NCBI RefSeq assembly: GCF_004134905.2
Contig: NZ_SDPQ02000004.1
Coordinates: 62,001 to 126,000, forward strand
DNA: 64,000 bases
Reading direction: 5' to 3'
From: Aeromicrobium ginsengisoli
GTDB lineage: Bacteria > Actinomycetota > Actinomycetes > Propionibacteriales > Nocardioidaceae
Made by a program: the position numbers and the translations under genes
Part shown: positions 62,163 to 64,000 of the stretch, piece by piece
How the letters are laid out: every line of letters begins with the position of its first letter
Position numbering within the stretch: the first letter of the stretch is position 1
The notes under the pieces: model-generated
What the model was told of the DNA's origin: nothing
What the model saw: only the letters and a program-made list of their open reading frames with translations
Database searches by the model: none

Positions 62163-63692
62163 ATGTCCACCACGTCAACCATCGAGCTCACCGGCGTCTC
62201 CAAGACGTACGGTCCGGTCCATGCCCTGCGCGACGTCTCGCTCGAGGTACGGCCGGGGGAGGTCCTCGGCCTCATCGGTGAGAACGGTGCCGGCAAGTCC
62301 ACGCTCATCGGGGTGCTCAGCGGCACCGTCCGGCCCGACGCAGGGACCATGCAGGTCCACGGGCAGGCGGCGCCGCTGGGCGACCCCCGGGCGCTGAGCT
62401 CGCTCGGCATCTCGGTGGTCGTCCAGGAGCAGGCGCTCGTGGAGTCGCTGCGCGTCTACGAGAACATCTACCTCGGCAGGGAGAGCGCCGTCGGCGGCCG
62501 TGGGCCGGGCCGCCGCCGGCGCCTGCGGGCGGCGGCGAGGAAGCTGCTCGAGGACCTGCACATCACGGGCGTCGATGCCGATGCCGTCGTGGTCGAGCTG
62601 TCGTACCCGCAGCGCCAGCTGATCGAGATCGCGAAGGCGTTCTCCCGTACGCGCACCGGCTCGGCGGCTCCGGTGATCCTGCTGGACGAGCCCACCAGCG
62701 CGCTGAGCGAGACCGAGGTCGAGATCCTGTTCTCGCTCGTGGAGCGGTGGAAGGACCGGGTCTCGTTCATCTTCGTCTCGCACATCCTGCAGGACGTCCT
62801 CAAGATCAGCACCCGGTTGCTGGTGCTGCGCGACGGCCGCGCGATCGAGACGCTCCCCAACGTCGGGGTCTCGCCCGAGCACCTGCACGAGCTCATGGTC
62901 GGCAGCGAGCGCAGCGCCGACTACTACCGCGAGGACGAGCAGGGCGGTGCGAGCGCCGAGGAGCCGGTCGTCGAGCTCCGCGGGGCGAGCGTCACGGGCG
63001 AGTTCGAGGACGTCGACCTGGTCATCCGGCCCGGCGAGATCGTCGGCGTCGCCGGCGTCATCGGATCGGGCAAGTCGACGCTCGCGGCAGCCGTCGCGGG
63101 CGCCGAGCGCCTCCACACCGGCGAGCTGCTGCTCGACGGCCGCCCTCGTACGCGATGGAACGTGGCCAAGGCGGTGCAGGAAGGCGTGCTGTACGTGCCG
63201 CCCGAGCGCGCCCACGACTCGCTCTTCACCACGACGTCGATCCGGTCCAACATCTCGATCGGCTTCCTCGACCTGCTCCAGACTCCGTGGAACCGCCTGA
63301 TCCGGCTGCGGGAGGAGCGCACGCGATCCACGGCGCTCGCCAAGCGCCTGCAGATCAAGGCGCCGTCGCTCAGCACGCCGATCGGTGAGCTCAGCGGCGG
63401 CAACCAGCAGAAGGCCGTGTTCGCCCGGTGGCAGGGCCGCCGGTGCCGCGTCCTCGTGCTCAACGACCCGACGCGCGGCATCGACGTCGGGACCCGCGAG
63501 GAGATCTACGGACTCATCCGGGAGATGGCCGCAGACGGCATCGGTGTGCTGCTGTGCGCCGAGTCGCTCGAGGAGGTCATCGGCATGTCCGACCGGATCA
63601 TCGTCATGAAGGACGGTCGGGTCACCGCCGAGCTGTCCTCACCCACAGCCGCCAAGCCGACCGAGGTCGACGTCATCAAACACATGATGTGA
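62163..63692 (+). CDS. Sugar-type ABC transporter ATPase with two ABC domains
   Basis: 509 residues from ATG 62163, two bases after the binding-protein stop. The first ABC domain has Walker A GENGAGKST near residue 39 and Walker B VILLDEPTSAL, with a degenerate signature (VELSYPQRQLIEIAKAF). The second has GSGKST near residue 303 and the signature LSGGNQQKAVFARW, then VLVLNDPTRGIDVGTREEIY. This two-domain layout is that of RbsA/XylG/MglA-type transporters. Confidence 0.94.
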   Translation: MSTTSTIELTGVSKTYGPVHALRDVSLEVRPGEVLGLIGENGAGKSTLIGVLSGTVRPDAGTMQVHGQAAPLGDPRALSSLGISVVVQEQALVESLRVYENIYLGRESAVGGRGPGRRRRLRAAARKLLEDLHITGVDADAVVVELSYPQRQLIEIAKAFSRTRTGSAAPVILLDEPTSALSETEVEILFSLVERWKDRVSFIFVSHILQDVLKISTRLLVLRDGRAIETLPNVGVSPEHLHELMVGSERSADYYREDEQGGASAEEPVVELRGASVTGEFEDVDLVIRPGEIVGVAGVIGSGKSTLAAAVAGAERLHTGELLLDGRPRTRWNVAKAVQEGVLYVPPERAHDSLFTTTSIRSNISIGFLDLLQTPWNRLIRLREERTRSTALAKRLQIKAPSLSTPIGELSGGNQQKAVFARWQGRRCRVLVLNDPTRGIDVGTREEIYGLIREMAADGIGVLLCAESLEEVIGMSDRIIVMKDGRVTAELSSPTAAKPTEVDVIKHMM

Positions 63693-63699
63693 GGAACCC

Positions 63700-64000
63700 A
63701 TGACCAACGTGATAGCCCCGCAGACACCCACGTCGCCCCCTCCGGCTCCCCCCGGCGGAGGGGGGCGTGGGGCCCTGGCCCGCCTCGACCAGTACCGCAA
63801 CGTGCTCGTGCCGACGATCGCCGTGATCGCGCTGGTGATCTACTTCCAGTCGCAGACCTCGTCGTTCGTGTCGGCCGACTCGGCCCAGAACATCCTGCGC
63901 CAGATGGCCTTCCTGACGGTCCTCGCGCTCGCCGGCACGTTCGTGATCCTGATCGGTGGCATCGACCTGTCGGTCGCCGCCAACGCGACGCTCGCCGGCA
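63700..64000 (+). CDS. Sugar-type ABC transporter permease, cut by window edge
   Basis: About 100 residues of a RbsC-like permease from ATG 63700, seven bases after the ATPase. After a Pro-rich N-terminal tail, a membrane segment with VLVPTIAVIALVIYF and the conserved RQMAFLTVLALAGTFVILIGGIDLSV (residues ~70-95) are typical of ribose/xylose permeases. It continues past base 64000. Confidence 0.93.
   Translation, partial: MTNVIAPQTPTSPPPAPPGGGGRGALARLDQYRNVLVPTIAVIALVIYFQSQTSSFVSADSAQNILRQMAFLTVLALAGTFVILIGGIDLSVAANATLAG

Overview
The window is very GC-rich, with G/C-ending codons, GTG starts and many 4-base ATGA/GTGA stop-start overlaps. Together with mycofactocin-type dehydrogenases, [3Fe-4S] P450 ferredoxins and KshB/PDR-like reductases, this points to a chromosomal segment of a high-GC actinomycete (Nocardioides/Aeromicrobium-like or a mycolic-acid relative; genus not determinable here). 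No phage, CRISPR, rRNA or complete tRNA gene was seen.

Layout. 1-4.1 kb: a branched-chain-type (Liv) ABC transporter, entered inside its permease, followed by two ATPases and a binding lipoprotein. 4.2-8.1 kb: an aldehyde dehydrogenase, a DUF7064/7065-like protein, a sugar-kinase-fold phosphotransferase and a decayed copy of the 3' end of the Liv binding-protein gene. 8.2-12.5 kb: aldo/keto reductase, isochorismatase-type hydrolase and a TIM-barrel isomerase on the minus strand, divergent from a small protein plus a second aldehyde dehydrogenase. 12.5-41.2 kb: a dense acyl-CoA catabolic region with short-chain dehydrogenases, two P450s (one with its ferredoxin), AMP-forming acyl-CoA ligases, a two-domain CoA transferase, enoyl-CoA hydratases, one classical and one atypical thiolase, a PDR-type reductase, and two adjacent pairs of short and full-length acyl-CoA dehydrogenases. 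41.2-50.8 kb: a second catabolic cluster with less uniform codon use, containing a GntR regulator, CoA transferase, hydratases, amidohydrolase, thioesterase, HSD10-like SDR, NPD-type flavoenzyme and NDMA-dependent alcohol dehydrogenase. 51.1-54.5 kb: a small TetR/amidase module lying between two related tRNA-3'-end-like repeats. 54.6-64 kb: an epimerase-like protein, an XRE-cupin regulator with an acyl ligase and a fused two-subunit 2-oxoacid dehydrogenase E1, an alpha/beta hydrolase, and the start of a sugar-type ABC transporter running off the right edge.

How it fits together. Uptake (Liv transporter), oxidation (P450s, reductase, alcohol/aldehyde dehydrogenases), CoA activation (ligases, CoA transferases) and beta-oxidation (ACAD pairs, hydratases, SDRs, thiolases) form what looks like a route for degrading a branched or cyclic (isoprenoid/steroid-like) carboxylic compound; the substrate cannot be read from sequence. 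The most striking non-coding feature is a palindrome, ATCYTTGCAARGAT, that recurs in the promoter regions between about 10.7 and 45.7 kb and is probably the operator of a regulator not encoded beside any copy. A second, unrelated operator pair lies between the TetR gene and its divergent neighbour at 52.3 kb. The window also holds decay products: a transporter-subunit relic, an internally deleted MFS gene and tRNA-like scars.
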